Source of the DNA: Gammaproteobacteria bacterium
GTDB lineage: Bacteria > Pseudomonadota > Gammaproteobacteria > Ga0077536
Assembly (NCBI GenBank): GCA_024234975.1
Contig: JACKNH010000020.1
Span: 1 to 64,000 of the forward strand
Reading direction: 5' to 3'
DNA length: 64,000 nt
The position numbers and the translations under genes were made by a program. The notes under the pieces are model-generated. The model was not told where the DNA came from. It saw only the letters and a list, made by a program, of their open reading frames with translations, and did not search any database. This document shows positions 31,552 to 39,236 of this stretch, piece by piece; the first letter of the stretch is position 1; each line of letters begins with the position of its first letter.

Positions 31552-32265
31552 TCAATAGACATATACCGCGTTGCATGCCTGTTCGTTGCCGGCGATGTTC
31601 CAGATGATCGGTGTCGCCGTACCATCAACACAGGCCGCCGAGGAATGGCCGATGTTGTTGGCGGAGAACGTCGCTCCCGTGGTCAGCGCCTGCCGCAGCA
31701 CGCCGGTGGTCGGGAACCCGTCATCCACCTTCACATCCAGCTCCCGCAGTACATTGACCGGAATCCCGCGCCCGAGAATCAGATTCAGACGGACCGGGGG
31801 GGTACCGGTATCGTTGGCGTAATCGTCGGTTTCAAACAGCACCAGGAACCCCTGAAACGCGTTACGAGGGGCCTTGTCGGTATCGGCCGCCGTGGGCGCG
31901 GCGCTGCCGCCGGTGTAGTTACCCTGGATGAACCCCGCCTTGGACAGATGCTCCCAGACGGCCAGCGCTTCGGTCCACGGCTGTGTACCATCCAGCCGAC
32001 CGCTGCCGTCACCGCCACTGGTGACGCCGGGGATCGCCTGTACGGCATTGGCGGTCGGCCAGTCGCCGGGCACCTGGCGGTAGCGATCGATGAAGCCGTA
32101 ATAGGCCGCCTGAATACCCGAATTCTGATCGGCGATGTTGCGCACCCGGGCGCTGGTAATCAGCTCCTGCCCTTTGAGGATGCCGCCGAGAAGCAGGCCG
32201 ATAATCACCAGCACAATGGCAATTTCGACCAGCGTGAAACCTTTTTGTGTACGTCTAGCTGCCAT
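31552..32265 (-). CDS. Type IV prepilin-like protein
   Basis: The 237-aa protein begins with a type III leader ending KG, then FTLVEIAIVLVIIGLLLGG (Glu5 conserved), the class of prepilin cleaved by PilD. The mature globular part is about 200 residues with two Cys near the C-terminus (ACVDG and EQACNAVY), as in disulfide-closed pilins. It sits between a TPR-like gene and the ABC ATPase. A sigma-54-like promoter lies 39 bp upstream, with tandem operators behind. It could be a minor or major pilin subunit, or a T2SS pseudopilin. Confidence 0.85.
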   Translation of the reverse strand: MAARRTQKGFTLVEIAIVLVIIGLLLGGILKGQELITSARVRNIADQNSGIQAAYYGFIDRYRQVPGDWPTANAVQAIPGVTSGGDGSGRLDGTQPWTEALAVWEHLSKAGFIQGNYTGGSAAPTAADTDKAPRNAFQGFLVLFETDDYANDTGTPPVRLNLILGRGIPVNVLRELDVKVDDGFPTTGVLRQALTTGATFSANNIGHSSAACVDGTATPIIWNIAGNEQACNAVYVY

Positions 32266-32303
32266 CACGGCTCGCCTTGCATGAAAAATTCGGAAATTCT
32301 TAT

Positions 32304-32318
32304 TCAGGATTCATGCCA
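32304..32318 (-). promoter_or_regulatory. Sigma-54-like promoter of the pilin gene
   Basis: The minus strand reads TGGCATGAATCCTGA: the -24 half is strong, the -12 half degenerate. It ends 39 bp before the ATG at 32265. Sigma-54 dependence is common for type IV pilin genes. Confidence 0.55.
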
Positions 32319-32383
32319 TCAGCGTAACCATCTGTTTTTAATGGTTGCTTGGTGATTGCCAGCGCATTCCGTGACGAGATATA

Positions 32384-32419
32384 TCGAAATGTCGACAGCA
32401 GGTGTCGAAATTTCGACAC
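32384..32419. promoter_or_regulatory. Tandem operator: two TCGAAAT-N-TCGACA copies 21 bp apart
   Basis: TCGAAATGTCGACA (32384-32397) and TCGAAATTTCGACA (32405-32418) begin 21 bp apart, about two helical turns. The second lies inside a perfect 18-bp palindrome (GTGTCGAAATTTCGACAC, 32402-32419). They lie 66-101 bp upstream of the pilin -24 box, where an enhancer-binding activator would sit. The GTGTC half recalls the PilR site of Pseudomonas, an inference only. Confidence 0.6.
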
Positions 32420-32424
32420 TTCGT

Positions 32425-33147
32425 TCAGTGACTGTTGCCGCTATCGTCGGCCTGCATCTGCGCCAGACGCTTTTGCAGAAACGCCAATTCGCCTGGATCA
32501 GTGACCTCACCGCTGGCGACGAGGCCGCCCAGCATGACCCGGGCCGCCTCGATTTCTCCGATGTCCTCGAGTACAAAAATCTCCATCTGGCGCGCCCAGC
32601 CAGGCACCTTCGACGGATCGGTCGCCGCACGCAATTGCCCGGCCAATGCCAACGCCAGCGGCTTATCCTGCAATCGGTGCCGGGCCAGAAACACCGTGTG
32701 GGCCATGGCGGCCCAGCGTTGATCCGGCGCCTGGCTGAATGCGCGCCGGATGAATTCGATCATTTCCCGCTGGCGAGGTGGATCGTTCACCTCGGCGTAG
32801 AGATGGCTTGCCGCAAGTAACGGATAGGGGTTTACCGGATCGAGTTCCAATGCCAGTTGCAACCAACCGATGACCCGCTGGTAATCCAGTTGGCGGAAGG
32901 CAATGCTGATACCCGGTTGGTTATCGAATGCCTGCAGCCACAGCATCAGCCAGCGGGATGCAAGTGCCGTATCGCCCAGGCTGAACACTTTCATCGCCGA
33001 TGCTGTCGGCGGGCCGGGCAGTGCTGCGGCCACCGCCTGCGGTTGCCTCTGGTGTGCACGCCAGGTCATCTGGGTGCCCAGTGCGGCAGCCAGCAGTAAC
33101 AGGATGGGCCATGGTACGACTCGCCACGATCGCTCCGGCACTCGCAT
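32425..33147 (-). CDS. Membrane-anchored helical-repeat (TPR-like) protein
   Basis: The 240-aa protein has one N-terminal TM (WPILLLLAAALGTQMTW) followed by helical repeats with TPR spacing (IGWLQLALELDPVNPYPLLAASHLYAEVND). Its start ATG overlaps the permease stop by one base (TGATG), so it is translationally coupled to the ABC permease and probably part of that exporter. Confidence 0.7.
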   Translation of the reverse strand: MRVPERSWRVVPWPILLLLAAALGTQMTWRAHQRQPQAVAAALPGPPTASAMKVFSLGDTALASRWLMLWLQAFDNQPGISIAFRQLDYQRVIGWLQLALELDPVNPYPLLAASHLYAEVNDPPRQREMIEFIRRAFSQAPDQRWAAMAHTVFLARHRLQDKPLALALAGQLRAATDPSKVPGWARQMEIFVLEDIGEIEAARVMLGGLVASGEVTDPGELAFLQKRLAQMQADDSGNSH

Positions 33148-33908
33148 CACAATACCTTGCGATACAAGTCGGTCAGGCCCAACGCCGCCAGCAGCGGAAC
33201 ATAGATTGCCGTCTGTACCAACAGCGGTAACAGCGTTGCAAGGTCGCTGATACTGCCCACCAACCATGACGAAACTGTCATCCGTTCCAGGTCCGGCAAT
33301 GCCAGTGCGATCACCCGGACGGCGAAGTCAGCCACCTGGCGTCCTGTACCGGTACCTTGCGTCAATGGTTCGGCATTGAGTAATTGAATGGCACCCATGG
33401 TTCTCGCGAGCAGATAAAACGCCGCCGTCGCCAGCACGGCGGTTGGCACCTGTTGCAATGCCAGTGCACAAGCCAGCGCAAAGGACGCGACGATCAACAT
33501 TTCACAGAACAAGGATGCCGCCCACACCAGAGCGACCGGTACCGGTACTGCAAGACTCAACAGCACCAGCCCGAGGAGTGCCCATGCACCGACGACGATA
33601 GCGACCCCTGCCAGCCTGCCGGCATAGTAATGCGCGCGTGAAACCGGCCGCGAAAGCGCCAGGTTGATGCTGTTGTCTGTGAACTCCCTGACCTGGCTGC
33701 TGATCACAAACAATGCAACGACAGCGATACCGCCGATACGGAGCAAAGCCGCGAACGTCGCTACGCGAATCATATGTTGATCGGTTATCGCGATGGCGCC
33801 TGCGAACATACCCGCGGCGCCTGCGACGAAGATGGCCGCCAGCGCAAGCAATACCAGACGCGTGCGAACGGCTTCAATGACGACCAGTCTGGCGATACTC
33901 AGTGACAT
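33147..33908 (-). CDS. ABC-2 type permease
   Basis: The 253-aa protein has six hydrophobic helices, beginning SIARLVVIEAVRTRLVLLAL, without a nucleotide-binding motif. It has the size and pattern of ABC-2 exporter permeases. AGGAGG lies 9 bp upstream of ATG 33908. It is first in a run of permease, TPR-like protein, pilin and ATPase. Confidence 0.78.
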   Translation of the reverse strand: MSLSIARLVVIEAVRTRLVLLALAAIFVAGAAGMFAGAIAITDQHMIRVATFAALLRIGGIAVVALFVISSQVREFTDNSINLALSRPVSRAHYYAGRLAGVAIVVGAWALLGLVLLSLAVPVPVALVWAASLFCEMLIVASFALACALALQQVPTAVLATAAFYLLARTMGAIQLLNAEPLTQGTGTGRQVADFAVRVIALALPDLERMTVSSWLVGSISDLATLLPLLVQTAIYVPLLAALGLTDLYRKVL

Positions 33909-33996
33909 CAAACCGTTGCCTCCTGCTGCAACCGTCGCCCGGAACCGGGACGCTGGTTTACTATAACCGACTCACTGCAGACGAAAAATCTCGCCT

Positions 33997-35736
33997 ATGG
34001 CCAGCGGCCCGCTGTGGAAACGCATTCTCGACCGGCGCATCGAGCACATCGTTCTTGGTGTGATGCTTCTCGCGCTGTACGTGGTGTTGCGCTCGGGCCC
34101 GGGCACTGCATTGGCGGCATCATTCATGGCTGTACATCTTGGCCTCGCTTTCATCTGGCAGCCCATCTGGCAACGCGAGCAGAAACTGGATGTCGGCTCG
34201 CTGGTCTTCGTAGTCACATTCTGTGCGCTGTTCATCGCCGCGCTGAACTGGTGGGCGCTGTTCGCCTGGCTGATCGTTCTGATCGGTATCGTCGCCGGCC
34301 GGACGATTACGACTTTGAGCGAGCGCATCGCCTACATGATCGCGCTTGCCTACCTGGTATCCGAGCTGCTGGTCACCTGCGTGCCTGCATTGTTCCAGGT
34401 CCGCAACCTTGCGCCCAACGCGGTGGAGTTATTCAGGCTCGGATTGTTGTTGTTGCCTTGTGTACTGGCATTCATCCCTGGACGCCGGGATGCTTCACCC
34501 TCCGCATTCGATATCGATTTCGTCCGTACCATCAATTTCGCATTGATAACTGCCTCACTGGCTTTCGGCAGTGTTGCGCTGACCTTCAACACCGCGCTGG
34601 ATTATCCCGTCGCGCTGTTTCTGACCCTGCTGGCCCTGGCCGGATTCCTGCTGTTCATCGGCTGGCTGCTCAACCCCCGCGGCACCGCCGGCAACCTGTT
34701 CCAACTATGGGAACGTTCGCTGTTGAACATCGGCACGCCGTTCGAACAGTGGTTGACGCGACTCGCCAGCACCAGTGAAGCACATGAGGACCCGGACCAG
34801 TTTCTGGCCAACGCCGTCGAGCAGATGATCGATATTCCCTTTGTCACCGGTGTGCATTGGCGGGCAGGCGACGCTGAAGGCAGGGTCGGCGTCGACGGCA
34901 ATCACCACTACGATTACAGCACGCCCGATCTGTCGCTGGTGCTGCACACCCGGCGCCCGGTGGGTCCGACGTTGCTTCTGCATTACAAGTTGCTGACTCA
35001 GCTGATCTGGCACTTCTATTCTGCGCGCCTGCGAGCGCATGAACATGCCGAGCAGGCGCATCTGCAAGCCATTCATTCCACCGGCGCGCGGCTCACGCAC
35101 GATATCAAGAATCTGCTGCAGTCATTGAACACCTTGACCGGTGAACTGATGCAGATGCCGGAACAATCTTCCGATCCCGCCACCACCGAGCGCCGCCGCC
35201 GTGGCGAAGCCTTGCTCCGACGGCAATTGCCGCATATCAGCCAGCGACTGCAACTCGCGCTGGATAAATTGCGCACGCCTGAACCCGGCCCCGTGTTGAT
35301 GGTGCCAGTGCGCACGTGGTGGTCGCATCTGCATCAGCGCACATTTGACCCGCGCATCCGGTTGCGCGACATGATTGGCCCCGAAGTGGAGATTCCACAA
35401 GAATGTTTTGACAGTGTGCTGGACAACCTGCTCGAAAACGCGTTGTACAAGGCGACACTGGATGACAGCGTGACGATAGTTGTCACCATGACGACCGATG
35501 TTCACGGCGCGCGGCTCGAAGTCTGCGACAGCGGCGTAGCGGTCCCTGACGACACCGCCAGCCATTTATTCAAACATGCCGTGGATTCCGCTGCGGGCCT
35601 TGGCGTCGGTCTTTACCAGGCTGGCCGTCTTGCCGAGCTTGCCGGTTACCGTCTCAACCTGCGCAGCAATGAACCCGGTCGCGTCTGCTTCCGCCTGCAG
35701 ACCATCGCGGCCTTCAATACCGACTGCGGAAAATAA
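33997..35736 (+). CDS. Multi-pass membrane sensor histidine kinase
   Basis: The 579-aa protein has about eight hydrophobic helices in residues 15-230, a GAF-like linker (about 250-345), a non-standard His box (RLTHDIKNLLQSLNTLTG), and an HATPase domain with N box DNLLENALYKA, CDSGVAVPD and GLGVGLYQAGRL. The layout and the HDIKNL box resemble PrsK, the PEP-CTERM-associated kinase, though I would not call it an ortholog. It overlaps the convergent DUF486 gene by 23 bp. Its partner regulator is unknown; the receiver protein at 50797-52212 is a candidate. Confidence 0.8.
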   Translation: MASGPLWKRILDRRIEHIVLGVMLLALYVVLRSGPGTALAASFMAVHLGLAFIWQPIWQREQKLDVGSLVFVVTFCALFIAALNWWALFAWLIVLIGIVAGRTITTLSERIAYMIALAYLVSELLVTCVPALFQVRNLAPNAVELFRLGLLLLPCVLAFIPGRRDASPSAFDIDFVRTINFALITASLAFGSVALTFNTALDYPVALFLTLLALAGFLLFIGWLLNPRGTAGNLFQLWERSLLNIGTPFEQWLTRLASTSEAHEDPDQFLANAVEQMIDIPFVTGVHWRAGDAEGRVGVDGNHHYDYSTPDLSLVLHTRRPVGPTLLLHYKLLTQLIWHFYSARLRAHEHAEQAHLQAIHSTGARLTHDIKNLLQSLNTLTGELMQMPEQSSDPATTERRRRGEALLRRQLPHISQRLQLALDKLRTPEPGPVLMVPVRTWWSHLHQRTFDPRIRLRDMIGPEVEIPQECFDSVLDNLLENALYKATLDDSVTIVVTMTTDVHGARLEVCDSGVAVPDDTASHLFKHAVDSAAGLGVGLYQAGRLAELAGYRLNLRSNEPGRVCFRLQTIAAFNTDCGK

Positions 35737-36061
35737 AATACACCGCGGCCAGCAGGCACAACGCCGCCCACAGGTAGTCCAGCTTCATCGGCTCGCGCAG
35801 ATACAAGGCCGCGAACGGCACGAACACGGACAGCGAAATCACTTCCTGCAGCACCTTCAACTGGCTGATGCTCATTACCTGGTAGCCAATACGGTTGGCT
35901 GGCACCTGTAACAGGTATTCCATCGCCGCGATGCCCCAACTGAGCAACGCGGCGATGAACCACGGCTTGTGGGCGAGGTTTTTAAGATGAGCGTACCAGG
36001 CGAACGTCATGAAAACATTGCTGCAAACCAGTAACGTGGTGGCTATGGCAAATCTGTTCAT
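35714..36061 (-). CDS. DUF486 / DMT-family membrane protein
   Basis: The 115-aa protein has four transmembrane helices: LLVCSNVFMTFAWYAHL at the start, FIAALLSWGIAAMEYLLQVPANRIGY, VISLSVFVPFAALYL and YLWAALCLLAAVYFIF, with the family phrase ISQLKVLQEVI. A small EmrE-like protein of unknown substrate. Confidence 0.85.
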   Translation of the reverse strand: MNRFAIATTLLVCSNVFMTFAWYAHLKNLAHKPWFIAALLSWGIAAMEYLLQVPANRIGYQVMSISQLKVLQEVISLSVFVPFAALYLREPMKLDYLWAALCLLAAVYFIFRSRY

Positions 36062-36070
36062 AGACAGCTT

Positions 36071-36610
36071 TCAGGGTGCAACGATATCGTCGCCGTTCAG
36101 TGCTACACGGTTTCGGTTGTGCCAGTACTCACGCACCTTCTCACGGCCGATCTTTTCAGACCAATCGTAGAGTGTCGATCGCTCACCGACGAACTCGTAT
36201 AGCGGCACCGCGAAGCCACACGAGGTCTGCACCAGATCAATGGCAAGTTCGAACAGTTGGCGCGCGCCGGCATAACTCGGAAATGCCGCCACCTTCGCCT
36301 CCCAACCCGCGTCATCTTCGGTGGTCACGGTTGCCTTGCCGTATACCCGCATAATCAGCGGGTGACGCTCGAACGAGCAGAACATCAGCGTCATGCGTGG
36401 ATCGACGCGGATGTCCGCCGCGGTCTCGTTTCCGCTGCCGGTGAGATTCAGCCAGCTAATTGTTTTGTCGTCGACGATGCGCAACGTATCCATGCCCTTG
36501 GGCGAAAGGTTGACCGGGCCATGCCGCGGCACCGTGGCCACGAAGAACATGTGCTGCGCCTGGATGAACCGCTGATGATCGGCTTCGAGGCCGGGGAAAC
36601 GTTCAGCCAT
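36071..36610 (-). CDS. Pyridoxamine 5'-phosphate oxidase-like (FMN-binding split-barrel) protein
   Basis: The 179-aa protein has FFVATVPRHGPVNLSPKGMD, the FMN split-barrel core, and VYGKATV later. It lacks the PdxH C-terminal signature, so it is a general PNPOx-like flavin protein. AGGAG lies 9 bp upstream of ATG 36610. Confidence 0.8.
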   Translation of the reverse strand: MAERFPGLEADHQRFIQAQHMFFVATVPRHGPVNLSPKGMDTLRIVDDKTISWLNLTGSGNETAADIRVDPRMTLMFCSFERHPLIMRVYGKATVTTEDDAGWEAKVAAFPSYAGARQLFELAIDLVQTSCGFAVPLYEFVGERSTLYDWSEKIGREKVREYWHNRNRVALNGDDIVAP

Positions 36611-36755
36611 GTAATGACTCCTGTTTGCAAGTCCGTTGGCCAATGATACTGTTTCTGCAGACCGGTACACGGTCTGCCATCGAAGGGGGTCTGGCGCGTC
36701 CGCATTCCCCGCGCTAGGATTGGTAGCTCGTGCTGTTTACCGTGGTTGTACAGGA

Positions 36756-37175
36756 ATGGAAAAGGTCAGAACGCGCTTTGCCGTCGTGCCAGCCCCGAGT
36801 ATGGAAGGGGTCATCTGGTCGACGACATATACCGCCACCCGCACGCGGCTGGTGAATGCGGGTCTTGCCACGCCTTCCCAGTTTCCCAAGGCAGCCAAGG
36901 CGCGCTCCTCCAGTAATGGCGCCCACCCGGAATCCGGCCGCTGGTACCTGTGGCAGGAAGACCCGCAGACCGACACCTGGGCCGTCACCTATTACGGTAG
37001 TTTTCTGCCGGAATTGTCGACCAGCGAGTTGTATCAGCTGGCCGCCTACCTCCGCCGGCAGGATACGCTGGCGCGCGACACGATCGATACGATCATCGTC
37101 CGTTGGGGCCAGGCGCAACAACGCGGGGACAGCAGCGCTGCGGCGGATAATGACCGCTTGAACAAGCGCGTTTGA
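36756..37175 (+). CDS. Hypothetical protein
   Basis: The product, about 139 aa from ATG 36756, contains GRWYLWQEDPQTDTWAVTYYG followed by LSTSELYQLAAYLRRQD and a hydrophilic tail. No family recognised. The plus frame looks more protein-like than the overlapping minus frame because of its aromatic content. The start is uncertain; the only AGGA is too close to the ATG. Confidence 0.45.
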   Translation: MEKVRTRFAVVPAPSMEGVIWSTTYTATRTRLVNAGLATPSQFPKAAKARSSSNGAHPESGRWYLWQEDPQTDTWAVTYYGSFLPELSTSELYQLAAYLRRQDTLARDTIDTIIVRWGQAQQRGDSSAAADNDRLNKRV

Positions 37176-37238
37176 TTCCATAATCAACAATGTGGCCGCC
37201 GAAGGGGCGCAGCCACCTTCGGGACAGGCAGACTTTCA

Positions 37239-38417
37239 ATGACGTTAGCCCAATACGACACCTCCGCGCTGATGAACATCACCGCGCGGCCGGATATTGT
37301 TTTCACGAGCGGCAGTGGCAGCTGGTTGGTGGACGACAGCGGGCGCAGGTATCTCGACTTTGTCCAGGGTTGGGCAGTCAATTGCCTCGGGCATGCCCCG
37401 CCGGTCATTGCCAGTGCGCTGGCTGCGCAGGCGGCGCGACTGATCACACCTTCGCCGGCGTTTTATAACGACAAGGCGCTGCAGCTGGCGCAAGCCATTA
37501 CGGACTCGTCAGCCATGGATCAGGTTTTCTTCGCCAACTCCGGCGCGGAAGCCAACGAAGGCGCCATCAAGCTGGCGCGCAAATACGGCCGCGCGAACCG
37601 CAATGGCGCGTTTGAAATCATCACCTTCGTCAATGGTTTCCATGGCCGGACGCTGGCAACCATGTCGGCTTCCGGCAAGCCCGGTTGGGACACCATGTTC
37701 GCGCCCCAGGTCGCGGGTTTCCCCAAGGCCGAACTCAACAACATCGAGTCGGTGAAGGCGCTGGTCAGCGAGCGCACGGTGGCCATCATGCTCGAACCGG
37801 TGCAGGGCGAAGCCGGCGTGCTGCCGGCCACTGCGGAGTTCCTCAACGCCTTGCGCGAACTGTGTGATGCGCAGGGGCTGCTGTTGATTTTTGACGAGGT
37901 GCAGACAGGAATCGGCCGTCTGGGTCATCTCTACGGCTACCAGCACTATGGCGTGGTGCCGGACATCATGACCCTCGGCAAAGGGCTGGGCGGCGGCGTT
38001 CCGCTCGCGGCACTGACCGCGCTCGACCGGGCGTGTGTGTTCGCCCACGGCGAGCAAGGTGGTACCTTCAACGGCAATCCGCTGATGTGCGCCGCCGGGC
38101 TGGCGGTGATGGAAACGGTTTCCGACCCGGTCTTCCTCGCCGAAGTCCGCGCCACGGCGGATTATCTTGTCGAGCGTCTCACTGCCTTGTCCGCTGAACT
38201 CGGGCTCGGATCGGTCCGCGGCATCGGCATGTTACAGGCAATGGAGCTCGGTGCGGATATCGGGAGCCGCGTCGTTGAACTTGCCCGCGACGACGGGCTA
38301 TTGCTGAATTCACCACGGCCGGCCAGCCTGCGCTTCATGCCGGCATTGAACGTCACCCGTGATGAAATCGATCAGATGCTCGACATGCTGCGTAGTGTGG
38401 TGGACAAGGCCCGCTGA
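37239..38417 (+). CDS. argD: Acetylornithine/succinylornithine-type aminotransferase
   Basis: The 392-aa class III PLP aminotransferase has YLDFVQGWAVNCLGHAPP, FFANSGAEANEGAIKLARKYG, FHGRTLATMSASG, FDEVQTGIGRLG, the PLP Lys in MTLGKGLGGG, and GGTFNGNPL. This fits acetylornithine transaminases of arginine biosynthesis. No other arg gene is near, so related substrates (GABA, ornithine) remain possible. Confidence 0.8.
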   Translation: MTLAQYDTSALMNITARPDIVFTSGSGSWLVDDSGRRYLDFVQGWAVNCLGHAPPVIASALAAQAARLITPSPAFYNDKALQLAQAITDSSAMDQVFFANSGAEANEGAIKLARKYGRANRNGAFEIITFVNGFHGRTLATMSASGKPGWDTMFAPQVAGFPKAELNNIESVKALVSERTVAIMLEPVQGEAGVLPATAEFLNALRELCDAQGLLLIFDEVQTGIGRLGHLYGYQHYGVVPDIMTLGKGLGGGVPLAALTALDRACVFAHGEQGGTFNGNPLMCAAGLAVMETVSDPVFLAEVRATADYLVERLTALSAELGLGSVRGIGMLQAMELGADIGSRVVELARDDGLLLNSPRPASLRFMPALNVTRDEIDQMLDMLRSVVDKAR

Positions 38418-38450
38418 GCGTTCCGCAACCGTGGGGCGAGTGATGCTGCT

Positions 38451-39236
38451 TCAGGGTAACCGGCCGGCCATGACCAGTCGGTTGTTCAGCACGGTGGGTG
38501 ACACCAGCAACAGCAGGTCATCATAGCCGCACAGGGCAGTGTTCTCGTCGGCATCGTCGCTGCAGCCGCCCGCATCGCGCGTGTAGATGCGGGTGATGAA
38601 CGTGTTGTCGCCGTCGGCGTTCTCATCTTCGTCGGTATTGATCGGCGCCGCGGCCCGCGCGATTCCCAGGTTGGATGTACTGCCCCGTCCATTACGACCA
38701 TGCGAAACAATCACGGCCGGCACATCATTGGCGGAAGTCAGCAGGAACTTCCCTTCCGTGACCGGCGCCGCGGTGGCAGGGTTGTCGCCCCGGGTCTGCA
38801 CGGTGATGCCGCCGGATTCGCATAGGTCCAGATCGGCGTCGGCCGCCGAGCAGATTCCGTCATCGGGCGTGGTGAATCCAGGTTCAGTCACGTGATAGCG
38901 CAGCCGGTTGCCCCAGGCATCAGCGCCGGCCGTTGCCAGCGTGGTCGAGGGCAACCAGCCATCGGCCGCGGCACAGGCCCATGGCGGCGGTCCGCTGGCA
39001 AAATCCTCCACGCCGTCTCCGGTGGTGTCCGGGCACGGCAGCCGCCCGGCGCTGACCGCGAATCCGTAGACCGCTTCGAGGGCCTCATTCATTGCGCTGG
39101 TGGTCAGCCGCCTGTCCCGCGCTTCAATCTGCGTATCGATCGGCCCGATCATGCCGGCCAGTAGCAATCCCACCACGAACACGACGATCGCCAGTTCAAG
39201 CAAGGTGAAGCCACGATTCGCACGCAATGATTTCAT
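38451..39236 (-). CDS. Type IV pilin-like/pseudopilin protein of the MSHA operon
   Basis: The 261-aa prepilin has leader MKSLRANRG and mature FTLLELAIVVFVVGLLLAG with Glu5. The globular part is rich in Asp, Gly and Ala and has three Cys pairs. Last gene of the long pilus operon; it overlaps the preceding gene by 4 bp. Confidence 0.82.
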   Translation of the reverse strand: MKSLRANRGFTLLELAIVVFVVGLLLAGMIGPIDTQIEARDRRLTTSAMNEALEAVYGFAVSAGRLPCPDTTGDGVEDFASGPPPWACAAADGWLPSTTLATAGADAWGNRLRYHVTEPGFTTPDDGICSAADADLDLCESGGITVQTRGDNPATAAPVTEGKFLLTSANDVPAVIVSHGRNGRGSTSNLGIARAAAPINTDEDENADGDNTFITRIYTRDAGGCSDDADENTALCGYDDLLLLVSPTVLNNRLVMAGRLP

